Of a DNA stretch of 64,000 bases, positions 25,351-34,263 are shown one piece after another (within the stretch, counting starts at the first letter, position 1; each line of letters opens with the position of its first letter). Source of the stretch: Streptomyces sp. NBC_00390 (GTDB lineage Bacteria; Actinomycetota; Actinomycetes; Streptomycetales; Streptomycetaceae); the NCBI RefSeq assembly GCF_036057275.1, contig NZ_CP107945.1, positions 1,488,001-1,552,000 of the forward strand. The letters run 5' to 3'. The translations under genes were made by a program, and so were the position numbers. Below the pieces are notes generated by a model, which was not told the DNA's origin, did not search any database, and saw nothing but the letters and a program-made list of their open reading frames with translations.

Positions 25351-25983
25351 TCAGCCACCGGAAGTGGGCCATGAACTCCGTGACGGTGGAAGGCTCCACT
25401 GCCCGGGATGGCCCGCGGGGAGGCCCATGTCACGGCGGACCACCTCGTAGTACCGCGTGCGCGCGTCACGCTGCTTCTCGAGCATGGCCGACCAGGCGTC
25501 CCGGTCACGCGTCCCTTCTCGCAGGAACCGTTCCATCTCGATGACCGCGAGAACCCATACCCGCGCCCGCTGCACCACGTCCGGGGTGCCGAGCATCAGC
25601 AGGGCTTCCCCGACCGGATCCCGCGCATCGGTCGCCTCGGCCAGGAGGGGAGCCGCCTCTTCGGGGGACAAGGGGTGCGGATGCGGGTCGTTGCCAAGGT
25701 GAGCGGCCACCCGGTAGGTCAGGGTGACGGTCTTCTTCAGCGACCTCGCGTAGTCGGCGTAGACGGTCAGCCGCCTCTCTTCCCATCGGACCCCCTCCTC
25801 GCGCCGGAAGCGGGCCCGGTCCCCGCGCACGTTCGCCAGGTACGAGCCGAGAGCGCCGATGACAACACCGAGGAGGGCGTGGGAGACCGGCACGGCACGC
25901 AGCCGGGCCGAAACCTCCCACCCCACCGTCGACTTGCCGACGCCTGCGCGCCCGCCGATGAGCAGTACCTCGGCCTTGTCCAT
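25351..25983 (-). CDS. Chimeric ORF: P-loop start fused to a membrane-anchored protein
   Basis: A 210-residue protein. Residues 1-35 (MDKAEVLLIGGRAGVGKST and on to VSARLRAVPVSHA) look like the start of a P-loop kinase with Walker A GGRAGVGKST. From about residue 37 the sequence becomes LLGVVIGALGSYLANVRGDR, a membrane segment followed by a charged helical region (RREEGVRWEERRLTVYADYA; RVAAHLGNDPHPH) typical of small actinobacterial membrane-anchored proteins. No Walker B or other kinase motif follows. The ORF probably arose by fusion at the SHALLG junction, and the active part is likely the second half. It may also be a decaying gene. Confidence 0.6.
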   Translation of the reverse strand: MDKAEVLLIGGRAGVGKSTVGWEVSARLRAVPVSHALLGVVIGALGSYLANVRGDRARFRREEGVRWEERRLTVYADYARSLKKTVTLTYRVAAHLGNDPHPHPLSPEEAAPLLAEATDARDPVGEALLMLGTPDVVQRARVWVLAVIEMERFLREGTRDRDAWSAMLEKQRDARTRYYEVVRRDMGLPAGHPGQWSLPPSRSSWPTSGG

Positions 25984-26153
25984 GGCGTCAGCGTGCCCAG
26001 TCGGCGGGCGCCTCGCGCGACCTGTTACCGCTGCGGGCGACGATCACCGCAGATCGGCCGCAGTCACCCCGGCTCACCCCGATCACACAGGCGAGTGTGC
26101 GGCCGACGAGCCTCGGACCCCGGTGTTCCGGGCGGACCTGAGCCGGATACGCG

Positions 26154-28283
26154 TCAGCGATGACGACGCTTCGCCGACTTCATCTCGTGTGCCGCCGTGT
26201 CCCGCACCCGGCCGTCCGGGTGCCGGTCCTGGAGGTCGCCCAGAATGCGCACGGCGTTGGTCGGGTTCGCCGCGGCGAGTGCCCTGACCAGTGCCGCCGG
26301 ACCGTCCGGCCAGGTCGCCGCAGCGGCGTCGAAGGCGTCCAGGAGGGCCGTGGGCAGCGGGTCGGGGTCGCGTTCCTCCGCCGCTGCCGCCACATAGACG
26401 CGCATGTCGTCGATCCAGCGCTGGTCCAGGTCTTCGAGGAGCAGCGTCGCCCGGGCGTTGGGGGGCACCTGTTCATCCGGGACGGCTTCGCCGCGGGCGC
26501 CGAGCAGACGCGCGGCGTAGGCACCGGTCACCGGGTCTTCGAGAGCTGTGCGCAGGGCCGCGGTCGGTACTCCGGCCTCGTCGAGGTGGTCGAAGTGCCG
26601 GGAGAGCTCGACGTTGAGGAAGTCCGCCGACTTGGCCGCGGACACCGCGCCGAGCAGTTCCGACCAGGCCGCGTCCGTGCCCCCGTGGGCGACTGCCCAC
26701 GCGTTCAGAGCGGTGGCCGCGATCTTGTGCGGCCAGTGGTAGATCCCCTCGATGGTCTCCGCCGCGTTCCATGCGGCGACGGCCTTCTGATCGGGTGCCG
26801 CGCAGTGGCCCACGGTCAGAATGTGGCGCAGCACGGCGCTGCCGAGCGGGGTGAGGCCGTACGCGTCGCCTGCGCGGAAGACGAAGCCGGTCGCGCTGAG
26901 CCGGTCGACGGTGGCGGCCAGGGCCTTGGCCTGCGTGTCGAGTTCGGCGCGTTCGCGCTCGGTCAGGTCGGGCCTGCCGAGGACGGCGGCCAGTTCCGGC
27001 AGGGGCGGCAGCTCGTACGCGGCGGGCTGCCCGGTGGGGACGGAGACCGGGTCGTCCTCCAGTTCCGGGGCGATGTTCCCGTCCGAGACATCGGCTGCCT
27101 TGCGCGCCACCGAGTCGGGTGTGCTGCCCCGTTCGTAGAGCGTGTAGAGGAGGTGCGCACCGTCGAGGAGGTAGCGCTGGTCGGGGTCGTCCGGTACGGG
27201 CACGGAGTCCATGACCGCGGCGAGCAGGTCGGCGGCGAGTTCGGTCAGTTCCTGCGGGGTTCCTTCGTTCCACACGGTCATCGCGGGTTCGGGGAAGCCG
27301 CAGCGTTCAGCGATGTCGCGCTGCGCGTCGGTCAGGTCGTCGCCGCCCGCGGCGAGGGTGGCCGGGAGCGGGGCCGCGTGCAGCAGGTCCCGGATCTCCT
27401 CGGGCGCGGGCAGCCCGGGGGGCGGCGGCAGGGGGATGCCGGAGTCGCCGTAGTAGTCGAGGTGCTCGTCGAGCAGCCGGTCCGCGAGAGCGGCGTGCGG
27501 CATCGCCTCCGGTCCCGGGGCCAGGGACGCGTACGGTCCTGCGAGGGCCTCACCGAGTCCCGCGGCGGTCCAGCGGTCGCTCAGCGCCGACGCGATCCGG
27601 TCCAGGTGCTCGGCGAGGGCGTCGTCAGGGTGGTCCGCGCCGAGCGGCGGAGCAGGGAGCAGGGCGCCGCCCCGGGCGGCCGGCCCGGCCGCGTCGCGGG
27701 CGAAGGAGGCGAGCAGCGCCTCCGAAAGCTGCTCCCGCGCCGCGAAAGTCCGCGCGGTCAGGTCCGGGCGCTGCAGCGGCTCGGGCAGCGCGGGGCGGTC
27801 GGCGTGCGGGCTCCGGTCGTGGGCGGCGAGCCAGGCCCGTACGGCTTCCGCGTCGTCCGCGTCCACGCCGTCGGCACGCAGCAGCGATGCGTACCAGCGG
27901 GGCCAGGTCAGGTTCCACGGGTCGTCCATCGCCGTACGGAAGTCCCCGCTCGCCTCGTCGATCGCGGTGAGCAGCCGTGTGTGGCGCTTCGTGTTCAGCC
28001 GTCCGGCAGCCCTGACGCGGTCGGCGAGCGCGCGGAGGATGTCCGGTACGGCGTCGAGTTCGGCCGCCGTGGCGCACAGCAGCACGGGCAGGTCCTTGTG
28101 CAGCACGCTGCGCACCAGCTGCGGTGTCGGCTCGGGGACCCCCGCCCGGCGGTCCGCGCCGCGCAGCGCGAGGAGGGTGAGCACTGCGTCGGAGGCGCGA
28201 GCGGGCAGGGCGGTGCCGCGTTCCTGCTCGGCCCAGGCGAGGAAGTCGGCATGTCCGGTGTTCAGGGCAGTCGTGCTGATCAC
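26154..28283 (-). CDS. Large protein of unknown function
   Basis: About 709 residues from the GTG at 28281-28283 (MISTTALNTGHADFLAWAEQ). It is mostly alpha-helical and acidic, with no signal peptide or membrane segment. A winged-helix-like piece may lie near residues 465-500 (VDRLSATGFVFRAGDAYGLT, PLGSAVLRHIL). The end has HEAT-like features (AALVRALAAANPTNAVRILG, DLQDRHPDGRVRDTAAHEMK). I do not recognise a named family. An in-frame ATG at 28328 is an alternative start. It is divergent from the gene at 28355. Confidence 0.75.
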   Translation of the reverse strand: MISTTALNTGHADFLAWAEQERGTALPARASDAVLTLLALRGADRRAGVPEPTPQLVRSVLHKDLPVLLCATAAELDAVPDILRALADRVRAAGRLNTKRHTRLLTAIDEASGDFRTAMDDPWNLTWPRWYASLLRADGVDADDAEAVRAWLAAHDRSPHADRPALPEPLQRPDLTARTFAAREQLSEALLASFARDAAGPAARGGALLPAPPLGADHPDDALAEHLDRIASALSDRWTAAGLGEALAGPYASLAPGPEAMPHAALADRLLDEHLDYYGDSGIPLPPPPGLPAPEEIRDLLHAAPLPATLAAGGDDLTDAQRDIAERCGFPEPAMTVWNEGTPQELTELAADLLAAVMDSVPVPDDPDQRYLLDGAHLLYTLYERGSTPDSVARKAADVSDGNIAPELEDDPVSVPTGQPAAYELPPLPELAAVLGRPDLTERERAELDTQAKALAATVDRLSATGFVFRAGDAYGLTPLGSAVLRHILTVGHCAAPDQKAVAAWNAAETIEGIYHWPHKIAATALNAWAVAHGGTDAAWSELLGAVSAAKSADFLNVELSRHFDHLDEAGVPTAALRTALEDPVTGAYAARLLGARGEAVPDEQVPPNARATLLLEDLDQRWIDDMRVYVAAAAEERDPDPLPTALLDAFDAAAATWPDGPAALVRALAAANPTNAVRILGDLQDRHPDGRVRDTAAHEMKSAKRRHR

Positions 28284-28354
28284 CCGGTGAGCGTATGAGC
28301 GTCGGGCCCCGCGGACCGGCCCTGCCACGTCCGGATAGCCCGAACGGGGGACCG

Positions 28355-29017
28355 ATGAGTTTCCGCGACGGGGAAAGTCTCGACTTCATGAACGCGAACA
28401 CGATGGACCCGACAGGATCACACATGCCGGACACGCCGGATCTGGGACCGGTCGCAGCCGGGATGGCACGGCTGGCGGCCGGGATCGACGAGGCCGGGCT
28501 GGATGACCCGACGCCCTGTCCGAAGTACGCCGTACGGGAGATGCTGGCCCATGTCGTCGGGCTGTCCTCGGCCTTCCGTGACGCCGCGCGCAAGGACCTC
28601 GGGCCGACGACGAACACCGATCCGAGCACCGTGACGTGGGTGCTGGCGGACGACTGGCGGGCACAACTCCCCGTCCTGCTGGAAGAGTTGGTCACGGCCT
28701 GGCGTACGCCGGGGGCCTGGGACGGCGACACCCAGGCGGGCGGCATCACCTTTCCGGCCGCGATCGCCGGGCGGGTCGCCCTCAACGAGCTGCTGGTGCA
28801 CGGGTGGGACCTGGCACGGGCGACCGGGCAGGACTACGACCCGGACGAGGCGAGCCTGCGGGTGTCGTACGCGCTGCTGGCGCCGGCCGCGGAGGATCCG
28901 GACCGCGGAGGGATGTTCGGTCCGGTCGTGCCGGTGCCCGGGAGCGCGCCGCTGCTGGACCGGGTCATCGGGCTGAGCGGGCGTCGTCCCGACTGGTCGC
29001 CCCAGGGTGCCGGCTGA
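28355..29017 (+). CDS. TIGR03086-type metal-binding protein (maleylpyruvate isomerase-like)
   Basis: About 220 residues. The pattern LDDPTPCPKYAVREMLAHVV, followed by RVALNELLVHGWDLARATGQ, is that of TIGR03086/mycothiol-dependent maleylpyruvate isomerase N-terminal proteins. In these, the three histidines (LAHVV, HGWD and a third) bind a divalent metal and mycothiol. The start is uncertain: ATG 28355 has GGGGGA close upstream, while ATGs at 28388, 28403 and 28424 are also in frame and the conserved part begins after 28424. A terminator follows. Confidence 0.85.
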   Translation: MSFRDGESLDFMNANTMDPTGSHMPDTPDLGPVAAGMARLAAGIDEAGLDDPTPCPKYAVREMLAHVVGLSSAFRDAARKDLGPTTNTDPSTVTWVLADDWRAQLPVLLEELVTAWRTPGAWDGDTQAGGITFPAAIAGRVALNELLVHGWDLARATGQDYDPDEASLRVSYALLAPAAEDPDRGGMFGPVVPVPGSAPLLDRVIGLSGRRPDWSPQGAG

Positions 29018-29028
29018 CGGCGGGTACG

Positions 29029-29053
29029 GGCGGGGTCTGCACCGGACCCCGCC
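29029..29053 (+). terminator. Terminator after TIGR03086 gene
   Basis: The arms GGCGGGGTC (29029-29037) and GACCCCGCC (29045-29053) form a perfect stem with a 7-nt loop, starting 12 nt after the stop. Confidence 0.65.
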
Positions 29054-29146
29054 GCAGGCGGGCGCTCACCCGCCGGAGCCGGGCCGCCGGCCGCGCGGCA
29101 GGGAAATCAGGTGAGCCGAGGGGTCGCCGGCTGCCATGCTCCCGTC

Positions 29147-29746
29147 ATGGCAAGAACGATCAGACCCAGTCTCTACATCTCCGTCGACATCGAGGCCGAC
29201 GGACCGATCCCCGGCCCGTATTCGATGATCAGCCTCGGCGCGGCGGTGGCCGGCCGGCAGGACGCGGCCGGTTACACCGCCGAGGACGACCCCGAGGCTC
29301 ATACCTTCTACCGCGAACTGCGCCCCATCAGCGACGACTTCGTCCCGGCGGCACTGGCCGTGAGCGGCCTGGACCGCGACCGTCTCGTCCGCGAGGGCAG
29401 CGAACCGGCCGCCGCCATGGCCGAGTTCACCACCTGGGTGCGCGAAGTGGCCGTGGGCGCACAGCCGGTGATGTGCGGGTACCCGGCGTCGTACGACTGG
29501 ACCTTCCTGTACTGGTATCTGATGCGCTTCACCGGCGCCAGCCCGTTCGGCCATTCCGGCTGTATGGACATGAAGACCCTGTACGCGACGAAGGCCCGGC
29601 TCCCGCTGCGCGCCGTCGCCAAGGGCACGATGCCGCGCTCGCTGCTGTCGCGGCGGCGGCACACCCATCACGCGCTGGACGACGCCGTGGAGCAGGCGGA
29701 GCTGTTCAGCAACCTCATGACCTGGGACCCGGCGCCACCGGCGTAG
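29147..29746 (+). CDS. DnaQ-like 3'-5' exonuclease
   Basis: A 199-residue DEDDh-type exonuclease. Exo I is SVDIEADGPIPGPYSMISLG with the two acidic residues. Exo II lies in GYPASYDWTFLYWYLM with Asp after the Tyr, and Exo III is THHALDDAVEQAELF with the diagnostic His four residues before the Asp. The ATG at 29147 is preferred to an upstream GTG because family proteins begin shortly before the Exo I strand. Such stand-alone enzymes trim RNA or DNA 3' ends; the substrate here is unknown. Confidence 0.88.
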   Translation: MARTIRPSLYISVDIEADGPIPGPYSMISLGAAVAGRQDAAGYTAEDDPEAHTFYRELRPISDDFVPAALAVSGLDRDRLVREGSEPAAAMAEFTTWVREVAVGAQPVMCGYPASYDWTFLYWYLMRFTGASPFGHSGCMDMKTLYATKARLPLRAVAKGTMPRSLLSRRRHTHHALDDAVEQAELFSNLMTWDPAPPA

Positions 29747-29782
29747 CGGCGGCGTCGTGCGGGCGGGAGTGAGAATGGGGGC

Positions 29783-30256
29783 ATGGCAATGAACCAGACC
29801 CCGGCCACGCCCATGACCCCGGCCGCCTCGATGACCCTCGATGATCAGTTGTGCTTCGCGCTGTACTCCGCGTCGCGGGCGGTGACGGCGGCCTACCGGC
29901 CGGTGCTGGCCGAGCTGGACCTCACGTATCCGCAGTATCTGGTGATGCTCGCGGTGTGGGAGCGAGGACCGGTGCCGATGAAGGAACTGGGCGTGACGCT
30001 CGGGCTCGACTACGGCACGCTGTCGCCGCTGCTCAAGCGGCTGGAGGCAGCAGGGCTGCTGCGGCGCGAGCGACAGGCCGCCGACGAGCGCCTGGTGACC
30101 GTGGAGGCGACGGAGCAGGGCCGGGCGCTCAGGGAGCGGGCCGAGGGGATTCCGGGGTCGATGGGCCGGATCTACGGCCTGACGGCCGAGGAGGCGGTGC
30201 AGCTGCGGGACCGGCTGCGCGCGCTGATCGACCGGCTGGGTACGCCGGCGGCTTGA
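29783..30256 (+). CDS. MarR/OhrR-like transcriptional regulator
   Basis: A 157-residue winged-helix protein. LDDQLCFALYSASRAVTAAY places a reactive cysteine as in OhrR. It is followed by YPQYLVMLAVWERGPVPMKE, LGVTLGLDYGTLSPLLKRLE and RRERQAADERLVTVEATEQG (wing). OhrR proteins are repressors released by oxidation of that cysteine by organic hydroperoxides. No ohr gene is adjacent; the next gene on the same strand is a catalase-like protein preceded by an OhrR-type palindrome, so that is the probable target. Confidence 0.88.
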   Translation: MAMNQTPATPMTPAASMTLDDQLCFALYSASRAVTAAYRPVLAELDLTYPQYLVMLAVWERGPVPMKELGVTLGLDYGTLSPLLKRLEAAGLLRRERQAADERLVTVEATEQGRALRERAEGIPGSMGRIYGLTAEEAVQLRDRLRALIDRLGTPAA

Positions 30257-30304
30257 CGCAGACTCGATCACTTTCGTGGGGACCATCACATCCAGTTACA
30301 TCGT

Positions 30305-30321
30305 GCACAATTGAATCGTGC
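30305..30321 (+). promoter_or_regulatory. OhrR-type operator before catalase-like gene
   Basis: GCACAATTGAATCGTGC is a nearly perfect palindrome (one mismatched pair). Its core resembles the ACAATT-n-AATTGT sites known for OhrR. It sits 44 nt upstream of the catalase-like start and just after the MarR gene. Confidence 0.6.
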
Positions 30322-30365
30322 GCTATGTTTCAGGTGGAACGGTGAGCACGAAGGAGAGAGCCACG

Positions 30366-31463
30366 ATGGAATTCGTCAGGTACGAGCAGTACACCCCCGT
30401 CGAACGCCCCACCTACCAGCAGGAACTGGACGAGGTCGTCGGCAATGTCGCCCGCCGCACCCGTGAGTCCGTCGAACGGGAGGGCGTGGGCCGCGCGGTC
30501 CGGACCGCCCACGGCAAGACGTACGGCCTCATGAAGGCGACCATCACGGTCAGTGACACACCGGGTCCGTACGCACAGGGGATCTTCGCCGCCCCGGCGA
30601 CGTACGACGCGGTCGTGCGCTACTCCAACGGGCTCGGGCATCTGCGCGCCGACTCGCTGCTGGGCGCGGCGTGCGGCATGGGCATCAAGATGTTCGGCGT
30701 CCCGGGCCGGTCGCTGCTGGCGGACGAGACCGAGGCGACCACCTTCGACCTCAACCTGATCAACAACACGGTGTTCTTCGCCAACACCGCCTATGACTAC
30801 ATGGTCATCGAGGAACTCTTCGCCGAACTCCCGGACGCCCTGGTGAACCCGGCCCGGCGCAAGTCCTGGATGGGCGAGTTCCTCACCCGCCGCGGCACCC
30901 TGGCGAGTGCGGACGAGTGGCTGTGGGACGAGCTGTTCGCGATGCTGTCGTTCACCCAGGTGCAGCGCCGCAACCTGCTCTCGTACACGTACAACAGCAT
31001 GGGCGCCTTCCGGTACGGAGATCACATCGCCAAGATCCGTACGCTCCCGGTCTCCCCCGTCACCCACCTCGACGTCGATGTGCGCGCGGACGGCGAGGCC
31101 TTCCGAAACACCCTGGTGGCGGAGGCGGGCGAGCGCGACCACGCCTTCGAACTCCAGGTCCAGCTCAACGCCGACCTCATGCGGATGCCCGTGGACAACA
31201 CGTCGGTCGAGTGGCCGGAGCAGCTCTCGCCGTGGGTGACGGTCGCCCGGATCGACGTCCCGCGCCAGGACATCGGCGGCGAGGAGAACCTCACGGCCGC
31301 GGACGGGACGTCGATCACTCCGTGGCGCTCGCGCGAGGACCACCGGCCCATCGGTGAGATCCAGCGGGTGCGCGAAGAGGTCTACCGCCGGTCCTCAATC
31401 GAGCGGCACCGCATCAACCACCAGCCGCGCCAGGAGCCGGCGAGCAGCGCCGAACTGCTCTGA
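30366..31463 (+). CDS. Catalase-family (SrpA-like) protein
   Basis: A 365-residue protein of the atypical catalase superfamily found in bacteria. It has the core elements HGKTYGLMKATITVSD, VVRYSNGLGHLRADSLLGAA, GMGIKMFGVPG, TFDLNLINNTVFFANTAYDY and YTYNSMGAFRYGDHIAKIRT. Members bind heme and act on peroxides or lipid hydroperoxides; the true catalase motif set is reduced. The start ATG at 30366 has the RBS GAAGGAGAGAG. It lies beside the OhrR-like gene and its putative operator, which fits a hydroperoxide response. Confidence 0.82.
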   Translation: MEFVRYEQYTPVERPTYQQELDEVVGNVARRTRESVEREGVGRAVRTAHGKTYGLMKATITVSDTPGPYAQGIFAAPATYDAVVRYSNGLGHLRADSLLGAACGMGIKMFGVPGRSLLADETEATTFDLNLINNTVFFANTAYDYMVIEELFAELPDALVNPARRKSWMGEFLTRRGTLASADEWLWDELFAMLSFTQVQRRNLLSYTYNSMGAFRYGDHIAKIRTLPVSPVTHLDVDVRADGEAFRNTLVAEAGERDHAFELQVQLNADLMRMPVDNTSVEWPEQLSPWVTVARIDVPRQDIGGEENLTAADGTSITPWRSREDHRPIGEIQRVREEVYRRSSIERHRINHQPRQEPASSAELL

Positions 31464-31618
31464 AGACCGGGTCGAGAGGCGAACAGGAGCGGGATCTGCC
31501 ACCACAGACCGCGAGTGGCCGGGAACGGGCGGCAGCGCACGGCGAAGCCCTGGACGCACCCTCCCCGCCCTCTCCAACTCCGGGCGGCCCAAGGGGTGTA
31601 CGCGACTCACGGGACTCT

Positions 31619-31637
31619 GGTAGGAAAGTTTACTAAC
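31619..31637 (+). promoter_or_regulatory. CsnR-like operator before chitosanase gene
   Basis: GGTAGGAAAGTTTACTAAC is a near-palindrome of the AGGAAAGTTTCCT type, the site I recall for the repressor CsnR, which controls chitosanase genes in actinomycetes and is relieved by chitosan oligosaccharides. It lies about 37 nt upstream of the start codon. No csnR gene is in the window. Confidence 0.65.
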
Positions 31638-31673
31638 AGAGCACGTCCAGACGTACTCCCCCATGGAGGCAAG

Positions 31674-32546
31674 GTGTCCGCCCCCCACAAGCGCACCCTT
31701 CGTCCGCTCAGGTTTCTCCCGCGTGTGCTGCTCGGAGTGACGCTGGTCGCCGTACCCGTGACGGCGTTCGCCGCACCGTCCGACCAGCCCGCCGGGCCGT
31801 CGGGCGCGATGGCCGCCCAGGACCCCGCACCGGCGGCCGCCGGGCTGGACGACCCGGCGAAGAAGGAGATCGCCATGCAGCTCGTCTCCAGCGCGGAGAA
31901 CTCCTCGCTGGACTGGAAGGCCCAGTACGAGTACATCGAGGACATCGGCGACGGCCGCGGCTACACCGCCGGAATCATCGGCTTCTGCTCGGGCACCGGC
32001 GACATGCTCGGCCTCGTCGAGCTCTACACGCAGCGCAGGCCGGGCAACGTACTGGCGAGGTACCTGCCGGCGCTGCGCGAGGTCGACGGCAGCGACTCGC
32101 ACGAGGGACTCGACCCGGACTTCACCCGCGACTGGAAACGGGCCGCCAAGGACCCGGCGTTCAAGGAGGCCCAGAACGACGAGCGCGACCGCGTCTACTT
32201 CGACCCGGCGGTAGGCCGCGGCAAGCAGGACGGCGTCGGTGTCCTCGGGCAGTTCATCTACTACGACGCGATCGTGATGCACGGCGACGGCAGCGACAGC
32301 ACCAGCTTCAGCAGCATCCGCCGCATGGCACTCGCCGAGGCGAGGCCACCGGCCCAGGGCGGCGACGAGCGGGCATATCTGCACGCATTCCTGGACGCCC
32401 GCGTGTGGGCCATGAAGCAGGAGGAGGCGCATGAGGACACCAGCCGGGTGGACACCGCGCAGCGAGTGTTCCTCGACAGGGGCAACCTCGGCCTGGACAC
32501 GCCCCTGGACTGGAAGGTGTACGGCGACAGTTACCACATCGGCTGA
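31674..32546 (+). CDS. csn: Secreted chitosanase, glycoside hydrolase family 46
   Basis: A 290-residue exoenzyme. It has an Arg-rich N-terminus, the hydrophobic stretch VLLGVTLVAVPVTAFA and a likely cleavage before APSDQ. The mature part matches GH46 chitosanases: LVSSAENSSLDWKAQYEYIE contains the catalytic Glu and DIGDGRGYTAGIIGFCSGTG the catalytic Asp. The C-terminal half keeps QFIYYDAIVMHGDGSDSTSF. It hydrolyses beta-1,4 links in chitosan by inversion. The GTG start has RBS ATGGAGGCAAG. The CsnR-like box upstream points to induction by chitosan fragments. Confidence 0.95.
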   Translation: MSAPHKRTLRPLRFLPRVLLGVTLVAVPVTAFAAPSDQPAGPSGAMAAQDPAPAAAGLDDPAKKEIAMQLVSSAENSSLDWKAQYEYIEDIGDGRGYTAGIIGFCSGTGDMLGLVELYTQRRPGNVLARYLPALREVDGSDSHEGLDPDFTRDWKRAAKDPAFKEAQNDERDRVYFDPAVGRGKQDGVGVLGQFIYYDAIVMHGDGSDSTSFSSIRRMALAEARPPAQGGDERAYLHAFLDARVWAMKQEEAHEDTSRVDTAQRVFLDRGNLGLDTPLDWKVYGDSYHIG

Positions 32547-32571
32547 CGCACAGGCAGCGCAGACCGCACGA

Positions 32572-32615
32572 GGCCGGGGCACCCGGGGAACGTCGGTTCC
32601 CCGGGTGCCCCGGCC
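32572..32615. terminator. Strong bidirectional terminator
   Basis: A perfect 20-bp stem (arms 32572-32591 and 32596-32615, loop GTCG) lies between the converging chitosanase and permease genes. Confidence 0.9.
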
Positions 32616-32623
32616 CGTCGGCG

Positions 32624-34033
32624 TCAGTGGGCGGCGGCCGGCTCCGGGGTCTTCCCCGTCCCCGCCGGCTGCTCCTCGTCCGAACCCGCCCGCTTCCCCA
32701 GGTGGTTGAAGGCCAGGTTCAGCACGATCGCCACGATGCACCCGGTCGAGATGCCCGAGTCCAGAACCACCAGCAGGTCCTTGGGGAACGCGTGGTAGAA
32801 CTCCGGCGCGGCGATGGGGATCAGGCCGATACCCACGGCGGCGGCCACGATCAGCGCGTTCTCGCCCTTGTCCAGGGCGGCGGCGGCCAGCGTCTGGATG
32901 CCGCTGGCGGCGACCGAGCCGAACAGGACGATGCCCGCGCCGCCGAGCACCGGCAGCGGTACGAGGGCGATCACCGAGGCGGCGAGCGGACACAGGCCCA
33001 GCAGGAGCAGGATCCCGCCGCCGGCGGCGACGACGAAGCGGCTGCGTACCTTTGTCATCGCGACGAGGCCGATGTTCTGTGCGAAGGCGCTGCACATGAA
33101 GCCGTTGAACAGCGGGCTGACCGCGCTGCCCAGGGTGTCGGCACGCAGCCCGCCCTCGATGATCCGCTCGTCGGCCGGCCTGCCGACGATCCTGCCGAGT
33201 GCCAGCATGTCGGCCGTCGACTCGGTCATGCACACCAGCATCACGATGCACATCGACACGATCGCGGCGATCTCGAACTGCGGTGCGCCGAAGTGGAACG
33301 GCGTCGGGAAGCCGACGAGTCCGGCGTCCTTGAAGGCGCCGAAGTCGGCCATGCCGAGCGGAAGGGCGATCACGGTCCCCGCCACCAGGCCGAGCAGGAT
33401 GGCGATCTGCTGCAGGAACCCGCGCAGCAGCCTGCGCAGCGCCAGCACGACGACCAGTGTGAGGGCGGCCATCCCGATGTTCTTCATGGAGCCGTAACCG
33501 TCGGCCGCGGGGTTGCCGCCCTGGGACCAGTTGAAGGCGACGGGCAGCAGCGAGACGCCGATCAGTGTGATGACGGTACCGGTGACGACGGGCGGGAAGA
33601 ACCGGACGAGCTTGGAGAAGTACGGGGTGAGGACGAAGCCCAGCACGCTGGCGACGATGATCGCGCCGAAGATGACGGCGACTCCGTCGTAGCCACGGTC
33701 CTTGCCGATGGCGATCATCGGGGTCACTCCGGCGAAGGACACTCCGTTGACGAACGGGAGCCGGGCTCCGACCCGCCAGAAGCCGAGGGTCTGGAGCAGG
33801 GTCGCGATACCCGCGGTGAACAGGCTCGCGCCCATCAGGAACGCGGTGTCCTTGGCGCTGAGGCCCACGGCGGGCCCCACGATCATCGGTGGGGCCACAA
33901 CCCCCGCGTACATGGCGGCGACATGCTGCAGGCCGCTGGTGAACATCTTGAAAGGGGGCAGGGTTTCGTCGACCGGATGCTTCCGGTCCTGCGCGTCGGC
34001 GGTCTGTGCATCAGAGGCGGTTCGGGCGGCCAC
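32624..34033 (-). CDS. NCS2 nucleobase/xanthine-urate permease
   Basis: A 469-residue membrane protein with about 12-14 hydrophobic segments. It has the NCS2 signatures FTSGLQHVAAMYAGVV (the QH motif), CMTESTADMLALGR, and SPLFNGFMCSAFAQNIGLVA (the NG motif with the substrate-selectivity region). The position at the end of a purine breakdown cluster, next to 8-oxoguanine deaminase and urate oxidase, points to uptake of xanthine, urate or a related oxopurine by proton symport. There is a 230-bp gap to the upstream deaminase, so it may have its own promoter. Confidence 0.93.
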   Translation of the reverse strand: MAARTASDAQTADAQDRKHPVDETLPPFKMFTSGLQHVAAMYAGVVAPPMIVGPAVGLSAKDTAFLMGASLFTAGIATLLQTLGFWRVGARLPFVNGVSFAGVTPMIAIGKDRGYDGVAVIFGAIIVASVLGFVLTPYFSKLVRFFPPVVTGTVITLIGVSLLPVAFNWSQGGNPAADGYGSMKNIGMAALTLVVVLALRRLLRGFLQQIAILLGLVAGTVIALPLGMADFGAFKDAGLVGFPTPFHFGAPQFEIAAIVSMCIVMLVCMTESTADMLALGRIVGRPADERIIEGGLRADTLGSAVSPLFNGFMCSAFAQNIGLVAMTKVRSRFVVAAGGGILLLLGLCPLAASVIALVPLPVLGGAGIVLFGSVAASGIQTLAAAALDKGENALIVAAAVGIGLIPIAAPEFYHAFPKDLLVVLDSGISTGCIVAIVLNLAFNHLGKRAGSDEEQPAGTGKTPEPAAAH

Positions 34034-34263
34034 AGTGGGTCCTCCGGTCGGTTACACGTCGGTGGGTGACGTGGGTGTCATGGAGGTGGTGCAGGGGGTA
34101 CAGCTGAATGCCCAGTTGGGGGGTGGCACGAGTCACCGCCCCCGGAGGGCACGCGCGTTCTGACGTGCGTGCCCCCCGGTGACAGCTGCCAGGGACCCCG
34201 CTCGGGTCCATGGCCGCCGGTCGAGGGCCGTCCCCCTCGACCGGACTGCTGGAAGTCGTTCGG

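Noticed and set aside
26160..28298. A 712-codon plus-strand ORF opposite the large unknown gene
   Set aside because: Gly/Arg/Val-rich antisense shadow; no RBS or domain. The minus frame has protein-like helices.
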